Below are positions 35,048-45,358 of a stretch of DNA of 64,000 nt, piece after piece. Source of the DNA: Liriodendron chinense. Its lineage: Eukaryota > Streptophyta > Magnoliopsida > Magnoliales > Magnoliaceae. The DNA lies in assembly GCA_003013855.2 (NCBI GenBank), contig ML058459.1, forward strand, positions 1,743,050 to 1,807,049. Reading direction: 5' to 3'. Below the pieces are notes generated by a model. That model was given only the letters and a program-made list of their open reading frames with translations. It did not search any database and was not told the origin of the DNA. A program made the translations under genes and the position numbers. Each line of letters starts with the position of its first letter. Positions within the stretch are counted from its first letter, which is position 1.

Positions 35048-36714
35048 TGTTGAGCTCTAAAATGTGCATATTCTAACCCTATTTCATCATTAACATTGCA
35101 TGATTTCTATGCTTATGAACTTATTTAATGCAATGATTTGGTGATTGTAGGATGAGAGAAAGACTTCACTGAGATGATGATTAAAGAACACTCTTAAGGT
35201 GCATTGAAGATCAAAGAAAAAGAGTGAAGAAAAGAAGCAAGAAGAAGATTCAACCTGGTCGATTGATCGGTTGGCCTGACCGATGATCACTAGGGTGATC
35301 GATTCATCCCTTGGCCAGACAGATTGATCGGCCACACTGCATACTTTGCTGAACTAAAAGATGAATGGTCAATTGATCGCCCATACTGCAGAAACTCAAA
35401 AAAGCTGCTGGACAAAAAAGAGCATGGTCGATTGATCTCCCAAGCCTGATCAATTGATCGCTCACCCTGGGCGATCAATCACTCGAACCATAAAAAAATC
35501 AGATTTTTGAAGAAATGTTACTGGAACTCTCTGGACACTTTTTATCCCATGCGATCCATCGCCCACCACCTACCATCAATCGCCCAACACAACCAATTGA
35601 TCACTCAGCCCAGTCGATCAATCGCCCAATTGCCCAGAACAGAAATTGCTAATTTCATCTCTGACTTTTGCTGCGCAAGTGCGTAAATTCTACGCAAAAT
35701 CTCGAATCTTCTGCGATGAGGGGGCTTGAAAGCTATAAAAGGGGTCCTCCACTTCGTTCCTAACCTATCCTAGAAGAGATCTATCATAGTGGGAGTTGGG
35801 TTTTGGAGTTTTATACTTCCTCTTCTTAGTTTTCTTTCTAGTTCTTCATGTTTTCATTAGTTTTCCTATTTTTCCTTAGCATGGTTGGCTAAACCTCTTA
35901 GCTAGGGCTAAGAGGTGAAACTTGTAGTAAATCTAAGAAGCTTTAATTCATTTTTATTGGTTTCAAGTTGGATTTTTATTGATTGAACAATGGTTTATTG
36001 AGTTTGAATAAAGTTCTAAGTAATTTTTCTTAATCTTATAATGCCTCATGGATGTTTGGAAGAATTGCTTTAGTTCTCAGTTGTTTTGCATAGATCTAGA
36101 CCTATATACTCCGAGGAATCGGATTCAAAATGCTCTAGACTTGGTTCTTCATGTGGGAACTTCAAACCAAAGTTCTACTTTTTATGAGAAGTTTGAAACA
36201 TGTGTTGCTTATTTATATGATTTAAATCAAGTTCAAACCATGATTTAGTTAAGCTTTATGACAGGGTTTGATGATTATCATTGTTGTGAACTTAATGTAT
36301 TGGAACTAGGATTGACCTATACAATTGAGTGTGCTCAAGTCCTAACTTCAATTGAGTGAATCATATTGATGAACAACACATGGGATAAACTGTTTTGCTG
36401 AATTAACCACTCCATATTTTGGCTAGATAGGATTTGATTTCGATTCTAGTTGTGTCATTGAGAAACCAAAGTGAATTATGCATCAATGATCGTTACAAGT
36501 GGATCCTCGGCACCCTAGTGCTTCTTTAGATTGTTAAATTCATCATAAATTACAGATTATTCTCCTACATTCATATTTACAGATTATTATAGTTTGATTT
36601 TAATTGGAGATTGTTAGAAGAAATTTCTGAGATTTCCTACATTAGTCCCTGAGAACGATCTCGGTCTCTACCGAATTATTACTACATCACAACCCTACAC
36701 TTGGGAAGCGAACA
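35048..36714 (+). repeat. 3' LTR of Athila-like element (subfamily A, 1667 bp)
   Basis: Begins tgttgagctctaaaatg after the polypurine run and ends gggaagcgaaca. It shares start and end with the solo LTR at 42304-43756 ('tgttgagccctaaa' start on its strand, 'gcgaaca' end). The TATA box is tataaaa (35734-35740). The U3 carries a phrase array of 'cgattgatcg' variants (35250-35640). It is inserted in the left LTR of element 3, since that LTR's sequence resumes at 36715. Confidence 0.8.
35734..35740 (+). promoter_or_regulatory. TATA box of 3' LTR
   Basis: tataaaa followed by ggggtcc, about 95 bases after the 'gatcaatcgccc' phrase block. Confidence 0.6.
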
Positions 36715-37064
36715 AGGGTCAGCGATTGGTCGCTGATGAGTGGTGACCGATCATCGACCCTGGGCGATGGGTCACAATGGACCTTTGACAATCTAAAGAG
36801 AAAAGGTCCTCGGAGGGCTATTTACGATCGATCGCACGCAAAATTCGACCAATTGCAGGAAAAAAATCGATCGGTCGCCAGGGTCACTGAATAGTCCAAC
36901 AAGTAAAGCTGGTCTCCAGCCTAAATTAGACCGGTTGAGGCCAAAATTCGACCGGTCACTAGAGAGGCTGTCGACTAGTCGTTTTCCTAGCTTTCAAATC
37001 CTTCCTTCCTGCTTTGCTTTGGTCGATCCGTGCCATGTATGCTTCAACAATCTCCTCTACATGA
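36715..37064 (-). repeat. 3' LTR remnant of element 3
   Basis: Matches the right LTR from 'gggtcagcgattggtcgc' to 'caatctcctctacat'. It contains the 'gaccggtcac' phrase block and ends next to a C-rich/T-rich tract that is the minus-strand polypurine run. Confidence 0.8.
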
Positions 37065-37079
37065 GTCCCCCCTTTTTTC
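37065..37079 (-). other. polypurine tract of element 3
   Basis: Plus strand gtccccccttttttc; the minus strand gives gaaaaaaggggggac immediately before the LTR. Confidence 0.75.
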
Positions 37080-38330
37080 AAAAAGCTCTCCCTCGAGTTC
37101 TCATTCGGCTCGGGCTCGTGATATTTGAATAAATCTGCCACAATGAATGTTCGGGACATTTCAAACTCTTCGGGAAGATCGACCACATAGGCATTGTCGT
37201 TCAACTTTCTGAGGATTGGTATCAAATCAATCTTCTTGCAGTTCAGCTTGTTGTAGGTACCGGTAGGGAAGTGTTCCTTGCGTAGATGGACCATCACTTG
37301 GTCCCCAACTTCGTACACCTTGGCACGGCAATGCTTGTCAGCATCTCGCTTGTATTTCTCATTCACTTCTGCAATCTTGGCTCGAAATTCTTTATGTAAA
37401 TCTGTGATCTTTATAGCCATGTTCTCTGTAGCAATGCCTTAGCACGACAATGCTTATCGACATCTCACTTGTATTTCTCATTCACCTCTGCAAGCTTGGC
37501 TCAAACTTCTTCATGTAACTTTGTGATCTTTGTAGCCATGTTCTCTGCAGCAATGCTCATGCCTGAAACTTTTGACAGGGGAACTAAATCTAACATGTGA
37601 CAATATACTCATCCGTAAATGACCTAAAACGACGACTTCCCTGTGGATCGGTTCACCATGTTGTTGAAGGAAAACTCACCTTAAGACAAGTCCAAGTCCC
37701 ATTGCTTCGGCTTGTCCTTGGAGATACATCAGATGAGATTACCCAATGTCCTATTCACAACCTTAATTTGTCCATCAGTTTATGGATGATAAACGCTACT
37801 AAACTAAAGTTGGGTCTTGAATCAACTCCACAAAGTCCATCTAAAGTGACTAACGAACTTTGTATCACAATCCAATGTAATGGTCTTAAGAACTCTGTGT
37901 AACCTTACAATCTATTTGACGAAGAGGTTGGCTATGTTTGTTGCATCAAAGGTCTTTTTGCACGCAATGAAGTGAGCCATTTTTAAGAAACGATCTACCA
38001 CCATGAACTTGGAGTCTCTGCCACATTATGTTCGTTGGAGACCCATGATGAAGTCCATGGAGATATCCACCCAAGGGCCTTTAGGAACCGACAACAGGGT
38101 GTAGAGTCTCGTGTTTTGTGAGTGTCCCTTAGAGGTCTGGCATATGTGGCATCATTGAACCATTCTTTCGACGTCACAGCCTAGGTGAGACCAATAATAA
38201 TGCTCCTCCACTAGAGCCTTTGTCTTGTCATGTCTTAAGTGGCCCCCAAGTCCACCACCATGGAGTTCAAGTAAAACATTCTCACGTAAAGAGCACTGCG
38301 AGATGCATAATCGATTCCTGTAGAACAGGA
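37080..38330 (-). pseudogene. integrase of element 3 (broken)
   Basis: The C-terminal frame (36959-37420, running into the LTR) contains 'KYKRDADKHCRAKVYEVGDQ', 'VMVHLRKEHFPTGTYNKL' and 'FIVADLFKYHEPEP', almost as in element 1. Upstream the core is scattered over frames. A 119-bp tandem duplication (about 37320-37557) disrupts the region before it. No chromodomain is visible after the YHEP motif. Confidence 0.8.
37320..37557 (-). repeat. 119-bp tandem duplication in element 3 integrase
   Basis: 'ttggcacggcaatgcttgtc' begins at 37320 and 'ttagcacgacaatgcttatc' at 37439. Both run to 'catgttctctgyagcaatgc'. The length is not a multiple of three, so it shifts the frame. Confidence 0.8.
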
Positions 38331-38905
38331 ACCTGTCTTAAATATGAAAATCGTTGGGGTGGCCTTCCTTACTTCACAGCCACATGTCCTTAAACTCATC
38401 ATCCTCGGCATATAATTCTTTAAGTTGGTCAAAACCAACAACATCACTACTCATTATGACAAGAAGAGTGGCTCGGTGACTTAATGCATCAGCAACTTTG
38501 TTTTGTTGTCCCGACTTGTGTTTCAGCATGAGCATGAATTCCTGTAAAAATGAAATCCACTTAGCATGCACACAACAAACATTAGTTTGAATATTGATAA
38601 ATTTCAGGGCCTGATGATATGTATATAAAACAAACTTCCTCTGAATGAGGTAGTGTCGCCAATGCCGAAGAGCTTATACCATAGCGTATAGCTTTATTTC
38701 ATATGTGGACCACTTCTTTCTTGCATCACTGAGCTTCTTCCTGTAGAAGGCTACGGGCTTGCCTTCTTATAATAAAATGGCACAAATGCCCATATATGAC
38801 GCATCATAGTTTACCTCAAAGACCTTGTCGAAGTTTGGCAAGACTAAGACCGGGGTAGACAATAATTTTTACTTGATCTCTGCAAAGCTCTTGTCAACTT
38901 CATCC
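38331..38905 (-). pseudogene. RNase H of element 3 (broken)
   Basis: The frame at 38374-38571 reads 'MHAKWISFLQEFMLMLKHKS' then 'QQNKVADALSHRATLLVIMS' and 'VGFDQLKELYAEDDEFKDMW', the classic end of a plant gypsy RNase H. The N-terminal part is recognisable only in pieces. Confidence 0.75.
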
Positions 38906-39845
38906 ATCCACTAAAATGGTCCTTTCTTCATACAATCTATAATTGGTGCGATAATGGTGCTGAAGTTTCTAACAAAATGATGATAGAAAGTGGTCAACCC
39001 ATGGAAACTGCGTACCTCATGGATGTTGGTTGGCGTAGGCCATTCATATATAGCCTTAACCTTGGCTTCATCAACTTGAATACTCGTTGACGACACTACA
39101 TACAAACCCCAGAAATAATAATCGATCTGTCATGAAATCACACTTCTTCAAATTCAGATACAATTTATTTTCCTGTAACCTTGAAGAACCTGCCTGAGAA
39201 GTTCCATGTGTTCTGATTCATCTTGACTGTGTATTAAGATGTTGTTAAAGTACACTACGACGAACTTGCATGTAAACAGTTTCATGGCTTGGTTTATAAG
39301 GCGCGTAAAGGTACTTAGGCAATTTAACAGACTAAAGGGCATAACGAGCCATTTATACAACCCCTCCCTGGTCTTAAAAGATGTCTTCCATTCATCACCC
39401 GGTCGGATTCAGATTTGGTGGTATTCACTGTGCAAATCTAGCTTGGAGAACACCTTAAAGCCCTCCAACATATCCAACATGCAGTCCAACCGGGGTACGA
39501 AAAATTTGTACTTGATGGTGATCTTGTTGATAGCCTGGCTATCAACAATCATTCACCAACTACTATCTTTTTTTTGTCGTCAATAGAGTCGGCATTGCAC
39601 AAGGGCTCATGCTCTCTCTCAATAGCCCATTTTTCAGCAAATCTTCAACCTACCCTTGGAGAATTCCACTCTCTTTCGGGCTCAACTGGTAATATGGCTT
39701 ATTCGGTAAGCTAGCCCCAGGGTTGAGATCATTGTGGTGCTGAATATCTCTCATCGGGGGTAGTCCATGGGGAAGGTCTTCAGGCTAAACTTCCTGAAAT
39801 CTATTCAGCAAAGGTCAAAATTTTTAGGGAATAACCATACCTCCT
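38906..39845 (-). pseudogene. reverse transcriptase of element 3 (broken)
   Basis: Thumb piece at 38911-39105: 'VDEAKVKAIYEWPTPTNIHE', 'VRSFHGLTTFYHHFVRNFS'. Palm piece at 39154-39360: 'MYKWLVMPFSLLNCLSTF' and 'FVVVYFNNILIHSQ'. The catalytic box is YFNN (39241-39252): both aspartates changed to asparagine by G-to-A changes. The fingers region goes up to 39845, where the solo LTR begins. Confidence 0.85.
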
Positions 39846-40194
39846 TGTTGGGGTCCCAAAAGTCAGGATTTTCAAAACAAGGATTATGAATGTACAAACC
39901 ATCACCTAACTAGTTTCAGGGCCAGTGCATCAGAAGTCTCAGCAAAAATCACACCGCGCATCGAACTTTACCAAAAATGAAAAGTTGACCCCAGGGGTGG
40001 GCCCCACCATTCATCGTGATCAAAACCCTCCAAATTTGGGAGGGTAAGTTCAATAATGAACAAACACAACCAGTGCATCAGCATCCATCGCAAAGCGGGC
40101 CCCACAAACCATTATTTTTTCTAATACATATGTCGGCGCATCAAGAAATTCATGGTCAAAGCATCATGAAATTCAGTCATTTTAGAAGTGAATT

Positions 40195-40450
40195 TCAGGA
40201 CGCACTAACCCTCGGTGCATCAAGAGATTCATCCAGCGCGTCAAGAAATTCAGACAGTTTTACAAAGTGAATTTTAGGACGCACTGACCCTCAGCGCATC
40301 AAGAAATTCATCCAGCGCATCCAAAAATTCAAGAATTTCAGGACGCATTGACCCTTAGCGCGTCCAATAAATTAGGCATTTTCAGGAATTTTAGGACGCA
40401 CCGACAGCCAGTGCGTCCCAAAAATCAACACTTTAGCGAAGACATTTTAC
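40195..40450 (+). repeat. phrase repeats upstream of TATA in solo LTR
   Basis: 'aggacgca' occurs at about 40197, 40276, 40340 and 40393, each followed by 'tgaccctcagcgcatc'-like text. It ends about 85 bases before the TATA box. Confidence 0.75.
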
Positions 40451-40532
40451 GATGCGCTGACTGATTTACTCGACGCGCCTCGACGTGCTACACATGGCAG
40501 CCTCCTATTGGCCGACTTCCGGTATTTTCGAG

Positions 40533-40540
40533 TATAAATA
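40533..40540 (+). promoter_or_regulatory. TATA box of solo LTR
   Basis: tataaata followed by cccctccg and, 40 bases later, gagagagaaagag. Confidence 0.55.
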
Positions 40541-40778
40541 CCCCTCCGTTACTGTTCATTTGGATGGATCCAGAGAGAGAAAGAGCTTCGTCCGTTGGGT
40601 ATTCGAGAGACCGCCGGAATCCCTTTTCCGACCACCGGAATTTCCTTCCGACCAACAGAACCTTCATCGGAAATCCTACTTCCGACCAAAGCAGGTCCGG
40701 TGAAGAAATGGTTTAAAAAATACATAAGTATACCGGCACATCATGAAAATACCTGGAGTCCGATTTGACTTATTTTAT

Positions 40779-41080
40779 GGACGCACTGGCTCCAGCGTAT
40801 TAGAAAAATAGCCCAGCGCATCAGGAAAATCAATCGTTTGTGCAACAAGTCATTTTTGGACGCACTGGCCTTAGTGCATCACAAAAATAGGCCAGCGGAT
40901 CAGAAAAATATACATCTTAAACATTTATTTTTGGACGCACTGGCCCCAGCGTATCATAAAAATAGGCCAGTGGATAAAAAAATCAAACATTTTAACAGTT
41001 ATTTTTGGACGCACTAGCCCCAGCGCATCAGTAAAATCAGCCCAGCGGATCAGAAAAATCAGCACTCTGAACGTTCATTT
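40779..41080 (+). repeat. four tandem units of 74-79 bp in solo LTR
   Basis: Unit starts (ggacgcact) at 40779, 40858, 40933 and 41007. Each unit continues 'gccccagcgcatca' and 'aaaataggccagcggatc' with small differences. Confidence 0.85.
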
Positions 41081-41760
41081 CAGCACCTTTAAACCTTCAT
41101 TTTGTGGCGTTTTCGAGCCCCGTTTGGGCCTATTTTGGGTATTTTGAGTGTTCCGGAAGCAATGGAGCAGTCAAATGATTCATCCGGGCCAACTAATGAG
41201 CAGAATCTAAGCCTTTAGAATCTGATCCGATCCAATGAGATAAATGAAGTAATTTCTCGAAAAGAGGCCGCCAGTGCCCAAAATCATACCAATATATCAT
41301 CATTAGATATACTATCATAATATGACCTGGATTTAAGTCCGAACTAAGCAAATGGGACTATGGTTAACACAATAAACCATACCAAGAGAGTTCTAAACTA
41401 TTACATGAAATTTGTTAAAGACTGACACTTCAACAACAGTCGATGCCCTACCCATTCAAACGGCATCTGCTGGTTGAGCTGCCCAGGTACATACAACTGC
41501 ATATCGGTCTTCCCGCGATCACCCATCATAAATGACGGGCGCAGGCCCACTGTCGCACCCCTCGGTTAAAAAACCCTGACAGTCTCAGCCCAGATCTTCG
41601 GTTAAAACATGGGACATAGACATCTGACTCGTACAAAGATGGATCAGTCCATGACAAAACACAACAAATATGGGTCTTCACGACCATATAAATATAGGTC
41701 TCTTCGACCATACAAATATAGGTCTCTTCGACCACACAAAATATAGGTCTCTACGACCAT

Positions 41761-41771
41761 GAACTCTGATA
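41761..41771 (-). other. antisense tRNA-Met primer-site-like sequence inside solo LTR
   Basis: The plus strand reads ctctgatacca, the complement of tggtatcagag. It lies 257 bases from the right LTR end and in the opposite orientation to the LTR promoter, so it is not the element's own primer site in the ordinary sense. Confidence 0.5.
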
Positions 41772-42033
41772 CCATAGTCCCCGCTGACTAGTCTTCTGCC
41801 TTTTAATCAAGGGTCATCGATCATTCGATGTAATTAAGGGCTCGTGCCATATCACGGCCTGAAATGTATAAGATCTCAGAATCTCTGTAATAAAATTCAC
41901 TTTGCGATATCTCTTCTCTTGTGTACTTTTGTGAATGCTTGTGATTGTCTACAAATGTTTCTATTATTCAGAACCCCAGAGCAACAATACACATAAAACT
42001 GCATTTGAGTAATTTTCTAGTTCCAACACTCCT

Positions 42034-42182
42034 GGATCATTGCCCTTGACCATCATGGCATAAATCTCTTCGATTTCTTTCAATTCTTCCATAAACGCCC
42101 TTATGGCAAGGAGGGAACACCCCTCCACTTTAGAAGTCTCGAGGCGCCCGTCTGATGCCATAAGAGTAAGGACTTTTTTCAC
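42034..42182 (-). pseudogene. linker between protease and RT of element 3
   Basis: Reads 'MKKVLTLMASDGRLETSKVE' and 'EELKEIEEIYAMMVKGNDP'. It corresponds to 'EESKETREVYALVMKAKV' in element 1. The reading frame then runs into the inserted LTR. Confidence 0.6.
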
Positions 42183-42199
42183 CCATCCTTGACAAATAT

Positions 42200-44010
42200 A
42201 TACTTATTGTCTCATCCTCGATGGGTGGAATCTCGGTCCAACTGCCACGGTTGACCGAGGAGTATGTGACATGCCTCTATGTCCATTACATCACGTAGCA
42301 CTTTGTTCGCTTGCCTCAAGTGCAAGGCTTGCGATGTAGTAATAACTCGGTGAGACCGAGGTCGATCCACAGGGAAAAGGTAAACACTTCAAACTATTCT
42401 AATAACTTAAACTTAGAAAGATTATGAAATTAAGAGTTTTTAAGAACTAAGTAGAAACAGTAAGAAAATTTGAGAATTAAGAGAAACTAGAGCATCAAGG
42501 ATCCACTTCTAGTCTTAACCATGCTCAATCCAATTATTCGATTCAAACCACAACTAGAATCAAATTTCTATCTATATTTAGCCGGAAGATGTAGCAATCA
42601 AAGCACTCAAACAATCTGAAACAGATGGGTGTTCATTCATTTGGTTCACTCAATAAAGCTTAGGCCTTGGGCACACTCAATTGTATAGGCCAATTCTCTT
42701 TCCAATCTAGTCGAGATCACAACCATAGCCTTCATAAAATCCTGTCACTAGAACTCTAATTAAACCAATATCAACAAGCAACAACACCTATCTCAGATTC
42801 CATACAAAAGATACATGAACTTTCCATTAAATAGTTCTAATATAGATCCAACTATTTTAATCCATGGAGAATTCGAAGCATTCACCATATCCAAAGATCA
42901 CGATAAATCAAAGGCTTCCACCAATCAAAATCCCACATACCAATTGATTAATCTCAGAAATTCAACAAGGACTCATGTACGTGGCACACAAACTCCCTAA
43001 ATTATAATTAATTATCTAAAACTATCAAGTTTATTCAGACCTTAATAAATTGTTCAACAATTAAAACATAATTCGGAATTAAAGAATCAAAGCATGACTA
43101 CTAACTAAGAAGTTTCACCTCTGAGCTCTAACTGAGAGTTAACTAGAAAAAAACATAAACAAACTACAACTAGAACTAGAAAAGAAAGAAGAACTAGTTG
43201 TAGGAGGCTAGGAAGCCTCCTAGGTCTTGATCTCTTTGCTCCCCATGTTGCTAGATGCCTTAAGAAGAGAGTGGAGGTGTCCTTTATAGTAGAAATCCAC
43301 CACCGAGTAAGAAACTTCGAGAATCCACGGAGTGTTTATGCACTTGAAGTCGATGGCCCAAAATAAAAGTTTGAATTTTAAACTAACTGTGTGTGGTCGA
43401 CCGTTCATGACCGGTCCAACCCATCTAGTGTTTGTTCGGCAAGCTTCTTCCCTATATTTGCAAAGTACCTACCGGTCATGGCATTGGTCGACCGGTCATG
43501 ACCGGTCGGATGGCTATTGTCTTGTGAAGTTTCTCCTTTCTTCTTCTCCATCTTCCTTATATCTTTCCTCCACCTCTTGTTCTTTCTTCCTTTGATCTTT
43601 AATGATGTTAGGGAGGTCTTTTAACATCAAATAGGTGAAGTCTCTCTCTCATTCTTACAATCACAAAAGCATGCATTAGATGAGCCTTTAAACATAGAAA
43701 CCATGCATAATGTGTGATGAATTGGGGTTAAAACATGTATAATTTAGGGCTCAACACACTTCATCTCTTTAACTCCTACCAATGGAGAATGAAATTAAAC
43801 ATTGCTCGATTACCTTGGTGTCGCTGACCTTCTTAATCCAACCGATGGAATACGGGGCTGAATGTTTTGTCATCGTTAATTGAAGCTTATCCACCATAAC
43901 CTTGAACATAATATTCTCACTGCTCCCGTATCAATGATGGCGTAGCAAACCTTCCTGTTCCCTGTGTAATGTGTACGGAAGATGTTGTGGCGCTAAGGAT
44001 GCACTTCTTT
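42200..44010 (-). pseudogene. protease of element 3, split by a solo LTR
   Basis: The distal part (42200-42298) encodes 'VMDIEACHILLGQPWQLDRD'. The proximal part (43762-44010) encodes 'NRKVCYAIIDTGA', with the DTG triad intact, then a frameshift. The solo LTR at 42304-43756 separates them. Compared with element 1 (DSN), the active site is better preserved here. Confidence 0.8.
42304..43756 (-). mobile_element. solo Athila-like LTR (1453 bp) with perfect TSD cactt
   Basis: On the plus strand it runs from tgttcgcttgcc to agggctcaaca, with cactt at 42299-42303 and 43757-43761. The family is that of the 3' LTR at 35048-36714. The minus-strand TATA box is at about 43281-43289 (actataaagg). Upstream of it (43386-43510) are repeated 'gaccggtc' palindromes. 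The U5 end contains 'gagaccgaggtcgatcc'. It interrupts the element 3 protease. Confidence 0.9.
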
Positions 44011-45340
44011 CCTAAGAGTGTAACATAACCGCCTCATGACTAAGGACTCGCCACGGTCCCCAACCAACCAGTTTGTCCCATCCGCTTCTTCCTCAACGGA
44101 TTGATCGAGCTCATCACTCTCGGGCTCTCCTTCCACGTACTCTCATCAACCTCCCCCTCAATGGCTAGATTGGTGGTGAGGCACTGAGGGCATGTATTGG
44201 ATAAGTGGCCCGGCTAGCCACAACAGAAAAAATTGTTCGGCCTAGGCCGAGCATATAGATTCGGCACCCAACTTGGACTCGTTGTCGTAAGGATGGCCCT
44301 TTATGGCCGAGATGGACCACTCCCGCATCGCGGCTCGCAGTCGGTGGGGGTTAAACACGCCCATCAATGGGTTCTTTTCCCTTTGACAAGGTTGTATCTT
44401 GAGCGGGACCCGTCGTAGAGACACGGCTCGACAGATAAGGGAGCGCAGGAACTCTAGCGAGTTGGGTTTCTGCGTAATTAGCTACCTGCACCGCTTCTTC
44501 CATGGTCCAGGATGGAAGAAGTTGCACACGATTCTGGATAGTGGTCCTTAAACCGTCGATGAACCATGTGGCCTTCTAAGAATCTATCTCTAATAGGTCG
44601 TTGCACATCATTAGCCTATTAAACTCGGCTACATACTCGTCAATAATCTAATTTCCTTGTTTGCAATTCTGGTATTGTCGGAACAATATATGCTCGTAAT
44701 CTCGGGGTAGAAACTGTGTCCAAAGAAGTTGCCTCATCTATGGCCATAATCAGATGGGCAACTTGTTCTATCAAGTTCAGGTGAGCTAAAGTTTCTCCTA
44801 CCATGTGGAGGCTCCTAACTTCAATTTATAAGCTACCAACTTCACTTTCTTATCCTCTGACACATCCATGTAATCAAAGAAGTTCTTGACATCTGCCAAC
44901 CAATCTAAAAATTCTTCAATTCACGATAGACCATTGAATGAAGGAAGTTCGGCCTTACCCCTGTAATCCCGCTCAGCGCGGCCCACACAATCATGTCCCC
45001 ATGTGGGTTGCTAATAAGTTATTTCATTGTTCTTTTGGTGATCATCTTCATTGCTGATGTTCGAGTCCTCTATAATAGTCTTGCGATTTGTCACTAGAAG
45101 CGCTTGACGGAACACTAGATTGTTCCATACGACGATTGCTGGTGGCCATGCTTTGCCTTGGACCCGAGGCGGAGCCAATGATGCCACGATCTGATCGAAG
45201 TTACTTGCAGCCCCTGCATAGCCAACTCACTCGACCGTTGGAGAGCATCAATCCTCTCCACAAGATACTAGATCCCCTGAGCATCGTTAGCAGGATTGTT
45301 TTCACGACCGTTGCAAGAAGCCATCTTTCCGAGGTTGTTC
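44010..45340 (-). pseudogene. gag of element 3 with zinc-knuckle remnant
   Basis: The knuckle at about 44195-44235 reads 'CCG*PGHLSNTCPQ', with a TAG stop (44214-44216) at the same residue as in element 1. To the right the gag body continues to the primer site but is fragmented by many stops. Pieces align with element 1 gag. Confidence 0.6.
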
Positions 45341-45344
45341 CTCA

Positions 45345-45355
45345 CTTTGATACCA
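45345..45355 (-). other. tRNA-Met-type primer binding site of element 3
   Basis: Plus ctttgatacca, minus tggtatcaaag, three bases from the LTR end. Confidence 0.75.
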
Positions 45356-45358
45356 ACT

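Larger units (their letters stand above)
39846..42028 (+). mobile_element. solo LTR (2183 bp, Tekay/Del-like size) with perfect TSD ctcct
   Basis: It starts tgttggggtccc and ends ctagttccaaca, with ctcct on both sides (39841-39845 and 42029-42033). It splits the RT/protease linker of element 3. A TATA box, tataaata, lies at 40533-40540 and is followed by a purine-rich leader, which supports plus orientation. It carries two clusters of repeats built on 'ggacgcac' and 'gcgcatc' (40195-40450 and 40779-41080). No internal coding sequence. Assignment to Tekay/Del is by length and start only. Confidence 0.85.

Noticed and set aside
40195..41080. CRISPR-like array
   Set aside because: Units are tandem, without uniform repeats and unique spacers, and lie in a plant LTR.
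39846..41987. Insert ending at 41987 (accccagagcaaca), paired with tgttggggt
   Set aside because: Flanks differ (ctcct versus ataca). Ending at 42028 gives a perfect ctcct duplication.
41772..42028. Short minus-strand LTR of 257 bp next to a primer site
   Set aside because: No second copy exists at the left end of the insert, and the ends do not give TG...CA at the primer-site side.
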